From: Sphaerothrix gracilis
GTDB taxonomy: Bacteria; Cyanobacteriota; Cyanobacteriia; Phormidesmidales; Phormidesmidaceae
Assembly (NCBI RefSeq): GCF_030405905.1
Contig: NZ_JASATW010000003.1
Span: 1 to 64,000, forward strand
Direction of reading: 5' to 3'
DNA: 64,000 nucleotides
Shown here: piece after piece, positions 18,484 through 27,494 of the stretch
Layout: every line of letters begins with the position of its first letter
Position numbering within the stretch: position 1 is the stretch's first letter
Translations under genes and position numbers: made by a program
The notes under the pieces: model-generated
The model's input: the letters and a program-made list of their open reading frames with translations, nothing else
Database searches by the model: none
What the model was told of the DNA's origin: nothing

Positions 18484-19551
18484 CTAACCTATTTCCGACC
18501 AGTGCTTTTCGCTATTAGCAAATAGTGACGTGTCGAGCGGCAACAGCTTTCTTAAATAGAGATATGAGCTTTGCCAGTAAGCCACTATTATTTTCGCCAA
18601 TAATTTGCCCTGAGGATTTATTGAAAATGCTTTGCGGACGTACTTAAAGCTTGCAGGAAAATTTCCTGTCTCTACGCACAAATTTCCTGCTAGTAAGTTA
18701 ACCTTAATTAGTAAATTGTCTCTTTCAGTTTTGCTTAAAGAAAGATGGCTTTTTTCTAATTCGTCGGTTATTAAATTAACCAGTTCTTGCCCTACTTTTA
18801 ATCGCTGTTTTGTAGTAATTGTTTGCTCATGCCATCTAGTGGCTGCCATATAGTAGTCGACCCTTTTAATTGGATAGTGACGAGCAATTTTTATCCATAG
18901 CTCAAAATCAAATATATAGCTGATTTTTGAATTAATGCTTTCTACAGCTTCTAACGCTTTTCTTTGGATGAAAGTTGCCGGTTGCGGAATAAATTCTAGA
19001 TTTAAGAGAGACAGGTAGCTAATATCTTTTGCATCCGATTTTCCAGTTAAAAATCCATGTTTATCAATTCTGACTTCATTGCCGCATACGACAGCAGCTT
19101 CAGGATTCTCCAGAAAAGCCTGAGCCGCTACAAATAGCGCATCGGGTAAGTAAGCATCATCTGAGTTGATATAGGCAAGAATGCTTCCTGCCGCTCTTTT
19201 CCACCCTTTATTTATGGCATCGGCTGGTCCCTGATCAGGTTCGCTAACCCAATAGCTAATCCACTGATTGTACTTTTCAAGTATTTCGAGAGTGCGATCG
19301 CTGCTACCTCCATCAATAACGATGTACTCTATCTTGGGATAATTTTGGAGCAAAACTGAGCGGATAGTTTCTTCAATAAATTCACCTTGATTATAGCTAG
19401 GCGTTACAATGCTAATCAAAGGATAGTTTGAAGTCTCGAAAGGCAGATTTTTCTGATGACGTTGATCGGTCCAAGGCCATCCTGTTTGTTTTGATTCAGG
19501 TGGCGGCAAATCTTCTGCTTTAATTGGAGATTTAGAGAACGCAATATTCAT
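18484..19551 (-). CDS. Glycosyltransferase family 2
   Basis: From the ATG at 19551 the protein has 355 aa; an upstream TTG (19584) would add eleven residues without better start signals. GT2 motifs are PLISIVTPSYNQGEFIEETI, YIVIDGGSSDRT, SEPDQGPADAINKG and AYINSDDAYLP (metal-binding acidic motif). The C-terminal 100 residues are helical and may bind the acceptor or membrane. It is the first gene of the five-gene minus-strand run, so the promoter should lie in the 121-bp spacer shared with the divergent SGNH hydrolase gene. Confidence 0.9.
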   Translation of the reverse strand: MNIAFSKSPIKAEDLPPPESKQTGWPWTDQRHQKNLPFETSNYPLISIVTPSYNQGEFIEETIRSVLLQNYPKIEYIVIDGGSSDRTLEILEKYNQWISYWVSEPDQGPADAINKGWKRAAGSILAYINSDDAYLPDALFVAAQAFLENPEAAVVCGNEVRIDKHGFLTGKSDAKDISYLSLLNLEFIPQPATFIQRKALEAVESINSKISYIFDFELWIKIARHYPIKRVDYYMAATRWHEQTITTKQRLKVGQELVNLITDELEKSHLSLSKTERDNLLIKVNLLAGNLCVETGNFPASFKYVRKAFSINPQGKLLAKIIVAYWQSSYLYLRKLLPLDTSLFANSEKHWSEIG

Positions 19552-19672
19552 AAAGCCAAAAGAATTTGGGGATGCCAAAAGCAAAAGCTAACAGTCAATT
19601 CTATAAAACTTAACCAAGTTGGCTAGAAAAGAGGCTTTTAATTAATATTTGTACACATGCCGCAGTGTATAG

Positions 19673-20671
19673 ATGCTGACTATGCCTAGAAAGATATTGA
19701 AAACCGCAGGATTTTTGGGCCTGTTCATACTGGCAATCGGAGAGCTATTGGCGCGGTTTAGTTTGGGTTTAGGTTCTCCTCCTCTATCCAGTCCTCACCC
19801 TACAGTCGAATATTTATACCAGCCCAATCAAGATGTTTTTCGATTTGGCAACCGCTTCATTACTAATCAATACGGGATGCGAAGCGAATTGTTTGCGGAA
19901 AAGAAAAAACTTGATAGTGAAATACGAGTAATGGTCTTTGGAGATTCCGTTTTGAATGGGGGCAGTCTTACCGATCAAGACTCGCTAGCAACGTCTCTTT
20001 TGGCTGCAGCCTGGGAAAAGAAGCTTAATCGCAAGGTCATTGTTGGCAATATATCCGCTGGAAGCTGGGGGCCGGGCAACTGGTTGGCCTATGCTCAAGC
20101 TTACGGTTTCTTCGAAGCTGATGTAGTCATTTTGCTGCTTTCTAGTCATGATGCTTATGATAATCCCACCTTTCAACCTTTAGATCTCAATACGCATCCG
20201 CAGAAAGCTCCCGTTTCAGCGCTACAGGAAGCGATCGCTCGCTATCTCCCCCGCTATTTCGCCAAAATTACCCGTCGTCCGGCGATAGTTCAGCCTAGTG
20301 ACAGGGATATCGCATTGGCGACAGATCAGGGCATCAGCGATTTAAAGGAGTTTTTGCTGTTAGCGCAACAGCAGACCCCGCACGTCTTCCTGTTTCTGCA
20401 TCCGACACGCAGCGAGGCAAGAACCGGACAACAGGAAAATGGATACGAGCAAATTTATACTTTGTCTACAGATCTGGGGATATCCACTTTTTCGCTGCAT
20501 GAAGCTTTTCACAATGCCCTACAGCAGCGTGAGGCTGATCCTTACCGTTCAAATGACAATATTCATCCGAGTGAAGCAGGGCAGAAACTGATTGCTGATG
20601 CAATACAGCGGACTATTCCAGCATCAATATTACGGCTGTCTCAGCAGCGCGACAACAGCGTGACTGAATAA
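19673..20671 (+). CDS. SGNH/GDSL-family hydrolase, membrane-anchored
   Basis: The 332-aa protein starts with one hydrophobic segment (about 8-27), either an uncleaved anchor or a signal. The SGNH blocks are visible: VMVFGDSVLNGG (nucleophile Ser in GDSV, about residue 88), SAGSWGPGNW (block II Gly/Asn) and DNIHPSEAGQKL (block V Asp/His near 300). Enzymes of this fold are esterases; beside polysaccharide genes they often act as O-acetyl transferases or esterases on the polymer. That role is inferred from context. An inverted repeat TACAC-N8-GTGTA (19652-19669) abuts the start codon. Confidence 0.85.
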   Translation: MLTMPRKILKTAGFLGLFILAIGELLARFSLGLGSPPLSSPHPTVEYLYQPNQDVFRFGNRFITNQYGMRSELFAEKKKLDSEIRVMVFGDSVLNGGSLTDQDSLATSLLAAAWEKKLNRKVIVGNISAGSWGPGNWLAYAQAYGFFEADVVILLLSSHDAYDNPTFQPLDLNTHPQKAPVSALQEAIARYLPRYFAKITRRPAIVQPSDRDIALATDQGISDLKEFLLLAQQQTPHVFLFLHPTRSEARTGQQENGYEQIYTLSTDLGISTFSLHEAFHNALQQREADPYRSNDNIHPSEAGQKLIADAIQRTIPASILRLSQQRDNSVTE

Positions 20672-20835
20672 GTGCAGGCATCCGTGAAATATACTCCGGC
20701 AGAATCCAGGCTGAGTGAATGTTGTTTGGCCTCAGGGCTAACTTAAACAATATTTTGCGAATCCACTACTTAATCCGCAAATCCAGGTAAAAGTAGACAT
20801 TACTTCTGTAAGCCCGCCCCCGATGGAGACTTCCC

Positions 20836-23145
20836 ATGCCTGCTATCAAACGCCGTCAGTTTTTACAGTTTACGGGTTCTGCCCTTGCTGCGATTGGTCT
20901 GAATCAGCTTGACGTTTTTTACCAGGGCGATCGCGCGGCTCGTGTTCTAGCTCAGCCGGCTCCGCGCAAGCTGGCTTTGCTCATCGGCATTAATCAGTAT
21001 CAGGGTGGAGTCAAAAATCTGCGGGGCTGTCTGACTGACGTGCAGATGCAGCGGCAGTTGCTGATTCATCGTTTTGGTTTTAGTCCCAGCGATATTTTAA
21101 TGCTGACGGATGAGACCGAGATGAAGCCCACTCGGGCCAATATTCTGTCGGTTTTTGAAAGTCACTTGATCAATCAGGCTGAACCGGGAGATGTAGTGGT
21201 CTTTCACTACTCCGGTCATGGTTCCTACGTGCGCGATCCCGATCCGATTGCGCTGTCAAGCGCGCCAGGGAATGAGAATTTTCAAGGTTTTAACGGCACC
21301 ATCTTACCTAGCGATGCCCGCGTGGAGGTTCAGGACGGTCAGGTCAATGACATTATGGGCAAAACCTTGTTTTTACTGATGTCGGCCTTGAAAACCGATC
21401 AGGTGACTATGGTTTTAGACAGCTGTCATTCCGGGGGGGGGACTCGCGGTAACGTTCTAATTCGCTCTGAAGATGCCCGCATCGCCGGCGTCAGCGCCCA
21501 GCCCAGCACCGCTGAACTGGATTACCAGGCCGAATGGATGAAGCAGTTAGGACTAACCCCCGAAGACCTGAAGGCGCGGCGGGCGGCGGGCATTGCCAAA
21601 GGGGTGGCGATGGGATCTGCCGGAGCCAATCAGCTAGCCGCAGACGCCACGTTTGGCACTGGAGAAGGTCAGTTCTTCGCCGGGGCGTTTACCTACACGC
21701 TGACTCACTACCTCTGGCAGCAGCCTAATAGCCAGATGCTAGATACGGTTTTCACTAGCCTGGCCCGGCAGACACGCGATGTTGCCAACAATTCGCAGCT
21801 AGCCCAAACGCCGGTTTATCAGACCGCTCCCGACCAGAACTACGAAAACAGGCCAGTCTATCTGGTTGAGGCCATAGCGCCCTCAGCCGAAGCGGTGGTG
21901 CTGGCGGAGGCTAGCTCAGGTGAAATGCAATTTTGGCTAGGGGGCGTGTCTTCCCAAAGCCTACGCTCTTTTGAGCAGGGAGCTATTTTCAACCTGATTG
22001 ACGGGCAGGGTAACGCGCTGGGACAGGTTGAGCAAACCCGGCGGGAGGGGCTAGTGGGCTACGGCACTCTGCAGGCAGCGCGATCGCTATCGGCTTCAGG
22101 TATGCTGCTGCGAGAGCGCATACGGGGGGTTCCTAACGATCTAACCATGAAGCTGGGCCTGCATCCGTCCTTGGCGGCGGTGCTGCCGGGTGTACAGTCT
22201 GAGATTAACAACCTTAACCGTATGGCCGCGATCGCAATTGACCAGACTTCAACCGTCGATTACCTGGTCAGCCGCCTCACGCCAGAAGTGATCGCGCAGG
22301 GGCGATCGCGCGGCGTTGTGACTGAGGGTGAACCTGGCGGAATTGGCCTGACGACAGCCGACCTGATTCCGATTGAAGCGTCATTTGGGCGGGCGGCAGA
22401 AACAGCCGAGCAGGCGATCGCCCGCCTGCGCCCCCGGCTGAAGATGCTGCTGGCCGGGCTGGTCTTACGCTCGGTTCTAAATAGCGATACGTCAAATTTG
22501 GCGGTGAATGTTGAGGTCAAGCCGGTGCAGGGTGGGGGCACCTTTGCTCGCTCTAGCAGCCGGGGCGATGGAATTGTGGCGCAGCGAGTCAACGCTGAAA
22601 TTCAGCAGTTGCGACCGGGCACGGAAATCCAGATTGAGGTGGTGAATAACGAGCCGCGCAGTCTCTACCTAGGCATCCTGGTGATTGGCAGCTCCGGGCG
22701 AATTACGATACTGCACCCGGTCAACTGGGAAGATCCTGAAGGCGCCGCCCTGGTAGACTCCGGGCAAACCGTAGTCGTCCCCCAAAATCCACCGCCTCAG
22801 GCAGGCCGCAACTACTGCGATCCCAACGACACCGACGAAAATTTTCACTTCTGCGTCTCGGGGACAGCCGGATTTTTTGAAGTGCTGGTGCTGGCTAGCA
22901 CTCAGCCTTTGCGGGATGCGCTTAAGGGTATACAACAAATTGCCGGCGCCAGAGGTACGCGATCAGGCAGTCCCCTGGGTTTGGGAACTGAAACTGAAGA
23001 AGATGAGCCGCTGATGGTGGTCAATGCGCTGCTCAGCAATTTGGATCAGTCTACGCGGGCTGATGTTGAGCTACGCGGCGGCGTCAGCGGCATCGATACG
23101 GAGAAGCTGGCGGCCCTATCGGTCATTTTGGAGGTCGTGGCCTAA
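20836..23145 (+). CDS. Metacaspase-like peptidase C14 protein, Tat-exported
   Basis: A 769-aa protein with a twin-arginine signal (RRQFLQFTGSALAAIG, residues 6-21), so it is exported folded. The caspase p20 domain follows: LALLIGINQYQ, VVFHYSGHGSYV with catalytic His at about 126, and MVLDSCHSGGGTRG with catalytic Cys at about 196. The C-terminal half has a DUF4384-like region (EIEVVNNEPRSLYLGILVI.., near 610) that is often fused to cyanobacterial orthocaspases. The family cleaves after basic residues; substrates in cyanobacteria are mostly unknown. Nine consecutive G (21433-21441) encode the GGG after the catalytic CHS. GGAG precedes the ATG. A TPR-CHAT gene follows 133 bp downstream on the same strand. 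Confidence 0.9.
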   Translation: MPAIKRRQFLQFTGSALAAIGLNQLDVFYQGDRAARVLAQPAPRKLALLIGINQYQGGVKNLRGCLTDVQMQRQLLIHRFGFSPSDILMLTDETEMKPTRANILSVFESHLINQAEPGDVVVFHYSGHGSYVRDPDPIALSSAPGNENFQGFNGTILPSDARVEVQDGQVNDIMGKTLFLLMSALKTDQVTMVLDSCHSGGGTRGNVLIRSEDARIAGVSAQPSTAELDYQAEWMKQLGLTPEDLKARRAAGIAKGVAMGSAGANQLAADATFGTGEGQFFAGAFTYTLTHYLWQQPNSQMLDTVFTSLARQTRDVANNSQLAQTPVYQTAPDQNYENRPVYLVEAIAPSAEAVVLAEASSGEMQFWLGGVSSQSLRSFEQGAIFNLIDGQGNALGQVEQTRREGLVGYGTLQAARSLSASGMLLRERIRGVPNDLTMKLGLHPSLAAVLPGVQSEINNLNRMAAIAIDQTSTVDYLVSRLTPEVIAQGRSRGVVTEGEPGGIGLTTADLIPIEASFGRAAETAEQAIARLRPRLKMLLAGLVLRSVLNSDTSNLAVNVEVKPVQGGGTFARSSSRGDGIVAQRVNAEIQQLRPGTEIQIEVVNNEPRSLYLGILVIGSSGRITILHPVNWEDPEGAALVDSGQTVVVPQNPPPQAGRNYCDPNDTDENFHFCVSGTAGFFEVLVLASTQPLRDALKGIQQIAGARGTRSGSPLGLGTETEEDEPLMVVNALLSNLDQSTRADVELRGGVSGIDTEKLAALSVILEVVA

Positions 23146-23278
23146 TACTGCTATTGGGCAAATTCTCAGACAGCTCATCGGAACTGAACTCTTGGCATAG
23201 GCTGGGCGTTCTCATCTTCGCACCGGGTTTGTAGCTTTTCTGGCCCTGCTCAGGGTTGAGACTTCAAAGGAGAAAGCA

Positions 23279-25948
23279 ATGCGACTGATGGCGGCGGCGG
23301 GACTGGTGTTCGGATTTTTGTTCTGGATGGGTCCCCTGCCCCTAGTTCAGCCTTTTGGTCTGCTTCCAGCTACAGCTCAGCCCGCCAGCGCTACCGCACA
23401 GCGGACACTCGCTACTGATCTACTGCAGCAGGGCAACTACCAGTACCGGGCTAGACAGTTCTCAGCAGCTTTGCAGTCCTGGCAGCGATCGCTGGCCCTC
23501 TTTAGCGCTATTAAAGATGGCAGTGGCATGAGGGCGGCGCTGGTTAGCCTAGGCGATGTCTCTAGTCAACTGAGCCGTTACGAGCAGGCCGTGGACTACT
23601 ATGAGCAAGCGCTGACTATTACGCAAGCGCCGAGAGATCGCAGTGATGAAGCCGGTGTGTTGAACAATTTAGGCACTGCTTACAGGCATCTCAGCAACTA
23701 TCGGCAGGCGATCGCCACTTTTGAAAAAGCCCTGACGCTATACACGCTGGCTGAGAACTCAGATCAGGTTGCCACCGTTTTAACTAACTTAGGCAATACT
23801 TATTGGTCGCTGGGTGACTATCCTGAGGCTTTTCGCCATCATCGCCGGGCTTTATTTATTTTTCGGGCGGCGGCCAATCCCCACAGGGAAGCTTATGCCC
23901 TCAACAACTTAGGCAATGTCTATTGGTCACGCCAAAATTATCAGCAAGCAATTGTCTACTACGAGCAAGCTCTCTCACCGCTGCGGGCAACTCAAGATTT
24001 TAACGGCCTAGCTCGTGTTTTCAATAACTTAGGCAGTGCCTATCAGGGGCTCAGTAATCAATCCCAGGCCATTCGCTACCACCAGCTAGCGCTGCTCCTG
24101 TTTCAGGTTATCCGCAACCGCGAAGGCGAAGCCGTTGCCCTCACCCGGCTAGGCAACACTTACTTATCACTGGCGGATTACCCCCAGGCGATCGCCCACT
24201 ACCAGCAAGCGCTCCCTATCTTTCAGGCCACTGGCGATCGCGCCGGGGAAGCTTTAGTGCGGAGCCGATTGGGTAACTGGTTTGCGCTGCAAAATCAGCC
24301 AGCCCTGGCTATTGTCTTCTACAAAGCCTCTATCAATATCCGCGAACAGATTCGTGGCGAGCTACGAGAACTGCCGGTTCACCTGCAGCAGTCTTTCACC
24401 AACGCGATCGCCAGCGACTACCGCACCCTGGCCGATCTGCTACTGCAGCAAAATCGCATATTGGAAGCTCGGCGTATCCTCGATTTGCTCAAGGTGCAGG
24501 AGCTAGACGACTACCTGCAGGACGTGCAGCGCAGCGCCGCAACCGCTAGCGGCATTGATTACTGGCAGCCGGAACAGCAAATTTTAGATCTGTATCAGCA
24601 GGTCATCGTCGAAGCTGAGGAGCTGGCCTGGCTAGCTGCGAGGCTACATGACGGCGGCCTGACAGTGGCGGAAAGGGAGCGACTCAGCACACTTCAGAGC
24701 CGCCAAGCTCAATTACAAAGCAGCTTCTTTAAGTTTCTCGACTCTGCTGAAGTTGTAGCCGCGCTGAATCAGCTACGGGTCAGCACCGCTGGGCACAACC
24801 TGGAGTTAGAAAACTATCAAACCCTGCAGCGCAACCTGCAGCAGCTCCCGCAGTCTACGGTGCTGCTGTACCCGCTAATTTTAGAAAATCGCCTAGAGCT
24901 AGTCCTGGTGACGGCCAATACGCCGCCCATTCGCTATCCGGTGAAAATTGCGGCTGCTGAGCTGAACCGGGCAATTGTGGAATTGGGTCAGGCCCTGGCT
25001 GATAAAAACAGCGATGTGCAGCCATCGGCTCACCGGCTTTATCAGTGGCTGATTGAGCCGCTAGAAGCTGAGCTGACGGCGGCGGCAGCCGAAATGATCA
25101 TCTTTGCCCCCGATGGAGCGCTGCGCTACGTGCCTCTAGCGGCCCTGCACGACGGCGATCGCTGGCTGGCCGAGCGCTTCCGCTTCACCCACATCACCGC
25201 TGCTTCCCTCACCAATTTTGATGCCGCGCCCCTTGCCGACTTGCAGGTGTTGGCAGCGGCCTGCGCTGAATGTCGCTTCAATTTCACGGTGCCAGAGGTG
25301 GGGGGGCGGGAGTTTCAGTTTGATCATTTGCCCCACACGGCGGCTGAAGTGGCGGCGCTAGCAGCTCAGCTAGGGAACGTGGATGTGCTGCTGAACCAGT
25401 CGTTTAATCCGGCGGACTTGAAACAGCGACTGGGGGGATACAACGTTTTGCATTTGGCTACCCATGCCGCTTTTGTCCAGGGAGAACCTAGAGAGTCGTT
25501 TATTGTGTTTGGCAGCGGCGAAACGGTGAGCCTGCAGGATATTCGCTACGAGTGGCAGTTTGGCAATATTGAATTAGTGGTTTTGAGCGCCTGCGAGACG
25601 GCCCTAGGCAGCACTGAACTGGGCAGCGGCGTGGAGATCTTGGGCCTGGGCTACCAGATGCAAAATGCCGGGGCCAAGGCGGCGATCGCCTCTCTCTGGA
25701 AAGTCAGCGATGGCGGCACCCAGGTCCTCATGAATGCCTTTTATGCGGCGCTAGCGGCTGGGCAGACCAAGGCCGAGGCCCTGCAAACCGCCCAGCAAGC
25801 TCTAATCAGCGGCAATTTTTCCACCTTCAGCGGCGATCGCGCCGAAGTGATTCTTACCAGCCGCAGTACTCTGCCGCCAGCAGTTTCTCGCCGCCTCAGC
25901 CATCCCTACTACTGGGCTCCTTTTATTCTGATTGGCAATGGCCTTTGA
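23279..25948 (+). CDS. Exported TPR-CHAT domain protein
   Basis: This 889-aa protein has a signal peptide (1-38, ending ATAQPASA) and about seven TPR units (about 45-340) with the repeated LNNLGN.Y pattern. A coiled linker and a C-terminal CHAT domain (about 590-889) follow. CHAT belongs to the caspase clan, and the catalytic pair is visible as LHLATHAAF (His, about 727) and VVLSACETALG (Cys, about 770). AAAGGAG lies 6 nt before the ATG. TPR-CHAT proteins are common in cyanobacteria and most have no assigned function. Its neighbour is another exported caspase-clan protein, suggesting a joint envelope process (inference). Confidence 0.92.
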   Translation: MRLMAAAGLVFGFLFWMGPLPLVQPFGLLPATAQPASATAQRTLATDLLQQGNYQYRARQFSAALQSWQRSLALFSAIKDGSGMRAALVSLGDVSSQLSRYEQAVDYYEQALTITQAPRDRSDEAGVLNNLGTAYRHLSNYRQAIATFEKALTLYTLAENSDQVATVLTNLGNTYWSLGDYPEAFRHHRRALFIFRAAANPHREAYALNNLGNVYWSRQNYQQAIVYYEQALSPLRATQDFNGLARVFNNLGSAYQGLSNQSQAIRYHQLALLLFQVIRNREGEAVALTRLGNTYLSLADYPQAIAHYQQALPIFQATGDRAGEALVRSRLGNWFALQNQPALAIVFYKASINIREQIRGELRELPVHLQQSFTNAIASDYRTLADLLLQQNRILEARRILDLLKVQELDDYLQDVQRSAATASGIDYWQPEQQILDLYQQVIVEAEELAWLAARLHDGGLTVAERERLSTLQSRQAQLQSSFFKFLDSAEVVAALNQLRVSTAGHNLELENYQTLQRNLQQLPQSTVLLYPLILENRLELVLVTANTPPIRYPVKIAAAELNRAIVELGQALADKNSDVQPSAHRLYQWLIEPLEAELTAAAAEMIIFAPDGALRYVPLAALHDGDRWLAERFRFTHITAASLTNFDAAPLADLQVLAAACAECRFNFTVPEVGGREFQFDHLPHTAAEVAALAAQLGNVDVLLNQSFNPADLKQRLGGYNVLHLATHAAFVQGEPRESFIVFGSGETVSLQDIRYEWQFGNIELVVLSACETALGSTELGSGVEILGLGYQMQNAGAKAAIASLWKVSDGGTQVLMNAFYAALAAGQTKAEALQTAQQALISGNFSTFSGDRAEVILTSRSTLPPAVSRRLSHPYYWAPFILIGNGL

Positions 25949-25992
25949 CTAGCCTGAATCAGAACAGCGGAGCCTGGCCGCTTTAGCGGCGG

Positions 25993-26967
25993 CTACGTCT
26001 CTGTGGCAGGCTGATGGCTGAGATTAGCGCGGGCATTACGGCGCAGCATGGCGGGCTTGATGCGGCGCAGGGCAGACGCCGGAAAGCGCTGGTTCCAGTC
26101 AGCCTCGCTGAGAGTGGCTAGCTCGCTGAGAGGGGGAGCCACATTCCAGGGGTAGGGCTGAAAGTCCTCGATATCGGTTGGCTGAGCAAAGCGCTGGTTC
26201 CAGGGGCAAACATCTTGGCAAATATCGCAGCCTGCCACCCAGCCGCTGAGATTCTGGGCGATCGCCTCAGGCAAGGTTTCGGCGCGATTTTCAATTGTGT
26301 GGTAGGCCAGACAGCGGTTAGCATCAACGATGCCCGCTGAGCGAATAGCCTGGGTGGGGCAGGCATCTAGGCAGCGGCGGCAGGTGCCGCAGTGAGCCGT
26401 ATGGGGGCGATCGCTGGGCAGTTCCAACGCCGTCAAAATCTCTCCCAAAAACACCCAGGAACCATAGTCGCGGGTGATGACGTTGCCGTTTTTAGCAATC
26501 CAGCCAATCCCCGCTTGCTGCGCCCAAAATTTATCCTGAACGGGGCCAGTGTCGGCGTAGTAGCGAGTCTCGGTGTCAGTTTCGGCCTGCAGCCACTGGG
26601 CCAGCGCCTTCAGCTTTTTATGCAAAATGCGGTGATAGTCTCGGCCCCAGCCATAGCGCGAGATCTTGGCATACTGGGGGCCAGCGGGCCGCTGCTGGGG
26701 GGTGTAGTAGTTGAGCGCTAGGCAAATCAGCGATCGCGCTGCCGGCATCACCTGGCGAATATTCTGCCGCTTAGGATTTTCCATCCAGGCCATGTCCGCC
26801 TGATAGCCCTGAGCCAGCCAGCGCTGGAGGGCCTCCTGGGTTGCGGTTTCGGCGGGCGGCAAGGTCTGTTCCTCCGTCAGGGGGGGGACAGCAGCAATGC
26901 CCATTTTGTGAAAGCCAAGTTCAAGCGCCTTTTGCTCGATCGCGGCGCGGGTAATCTCAGAGGGCAT
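25993..26967 (-). CDS. queG: Epoxyqueuosine reductase QueG
   Basis: QueG carries out the last step of queuosine synthesis, reducing epoxyqueuosine in tRNA with cobalamin and two 4Fe-4S clusters. The 324-aa protein has the N-terminal DUF1730 region (GQADMAWM-like text read as YQADMAWMENP, ISRYGWGRDYH) and two ferredoxin-type clusters, CGTCRRCLDACP (about residues 193-204) and CDICQDVCPWN (about 246). Length is close to the usual 330-380 aa, so the HEAT-repeat tail is short. It is convergent with the CHAT gene; a 5-bp stem (25977-25990) lies between the stops. Eight consecutive G fall at 26880-26887 near its 5' end. Confidence 0.93.
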   Translation of the reverse strand: MPSEITRAAIEQKALELGFHKMGIAAVPPLTEEQTLPPAETATQEALQRWLAQGYQADMAWMENPKRQNIRQVMPAARSLICLALNYYTPQQRPAGPQYAKISRYGWGRDYHRILHKKLKALAQWLQAETDTETRYYADTGPVQDKFWAQQAGIGWIAKNGNVITRDYGSWVFLGEILTALELPSDRPHTAHCGTCRRCLDACPTQAIRSAGIVDANRCLAYHTIENRAETLPEAIAQNLSGWVAGCDICQDVCPWNQRFAQPTDIEDFQPYPWNVAPPLSELATLSEADWNQRFPASALRRIKPAMLRRNARANLSHQPATET

Positions 26968-27015
26968 AGTGGGCTAGCGGTCAGTGCAGATTGGCCTACC
27001 TCTAGCCTATCTTTT

Positions 27016-27372
27016 CTAACCGCAGCGACGGCCCTGAGCGTCAAAGATAAAGCAGGGCGAATCATCATTACTGCGGCTGCTGGGAGAGAGGGCGGCCCGG
27101 CCTGACTGACTGCCGGGCTGGGCGCTATTGGAGACGGCCCGGACCGGAGTGGGGGCGGCATTGATCACCGTGTCGGCGCTGCTGTCTGTCTCTGAGCCAC
27201 AAAACTCGGATAGATCTACGAGGCCACCTTCGTTAGTTTCCAAATAGCACAGCGGCGCATCTAGCTCGCTCAAGGAAGCGGGACTGACCATCTGACCCTG
27301 AGCGTTTAAGGGAATGCTGACAGCGCCAATGGCCGCAACCACTGCGATCGCGCCAAAACCTCTCAAAATCAT
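27016..27372 (-). CDS. Small secreted Cys-containing hypothetical protein
   Basis: This 118-aa protein has a plausible signal peptide (IAVVAAIGAVSIPLNAQG) and a short mature part with paired cysteines (PLCYLETNEGG, EFCGSE, PCFIFDAQGRRCG). The C-terminal block echoes a motif found in small cyanobacterial secreted proteins, but I cannot name a family. It is separated from queG by 48 bp on the same strand and is probably a separate unit. Function unknown. Confidence 0.6.
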   Translation of the reverse strand: MILRGFGAIAVVAAIGAVSIPLNAQGQMVSPASLSELDAPLCYLETNEGGLVDLSEFCGSETDSSADTVINAAPTPVRAVSNSAQPGSQSGRAALSPSSRSNDDSPCFIFDAQGRRCG

Positions 27373-27494
27373 GACTTTATTCCTCTGCGAATGGTCGAAG
27401 CAACACTATTAAGCAGTACGCGCTCAGCCGCAATGCGGATGACTTTAGCCCCGCAACTTAACATAGGGATGTGATTTCTAGGCTGAACTGTCCT

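Noticed and set aside
23279..25948. TPR-CHAT as a Craspase-type CRISPR effector
   Set aside because: It has a signal peptide and no CRISPR array, gRAMP or cas gene is nearby.
25977..25990. Bidirectional terminator between the CHAT gene and queG
   Set aside because: Only a 5-bp GCCGC/GCGGC stem without a T-run on either strand.
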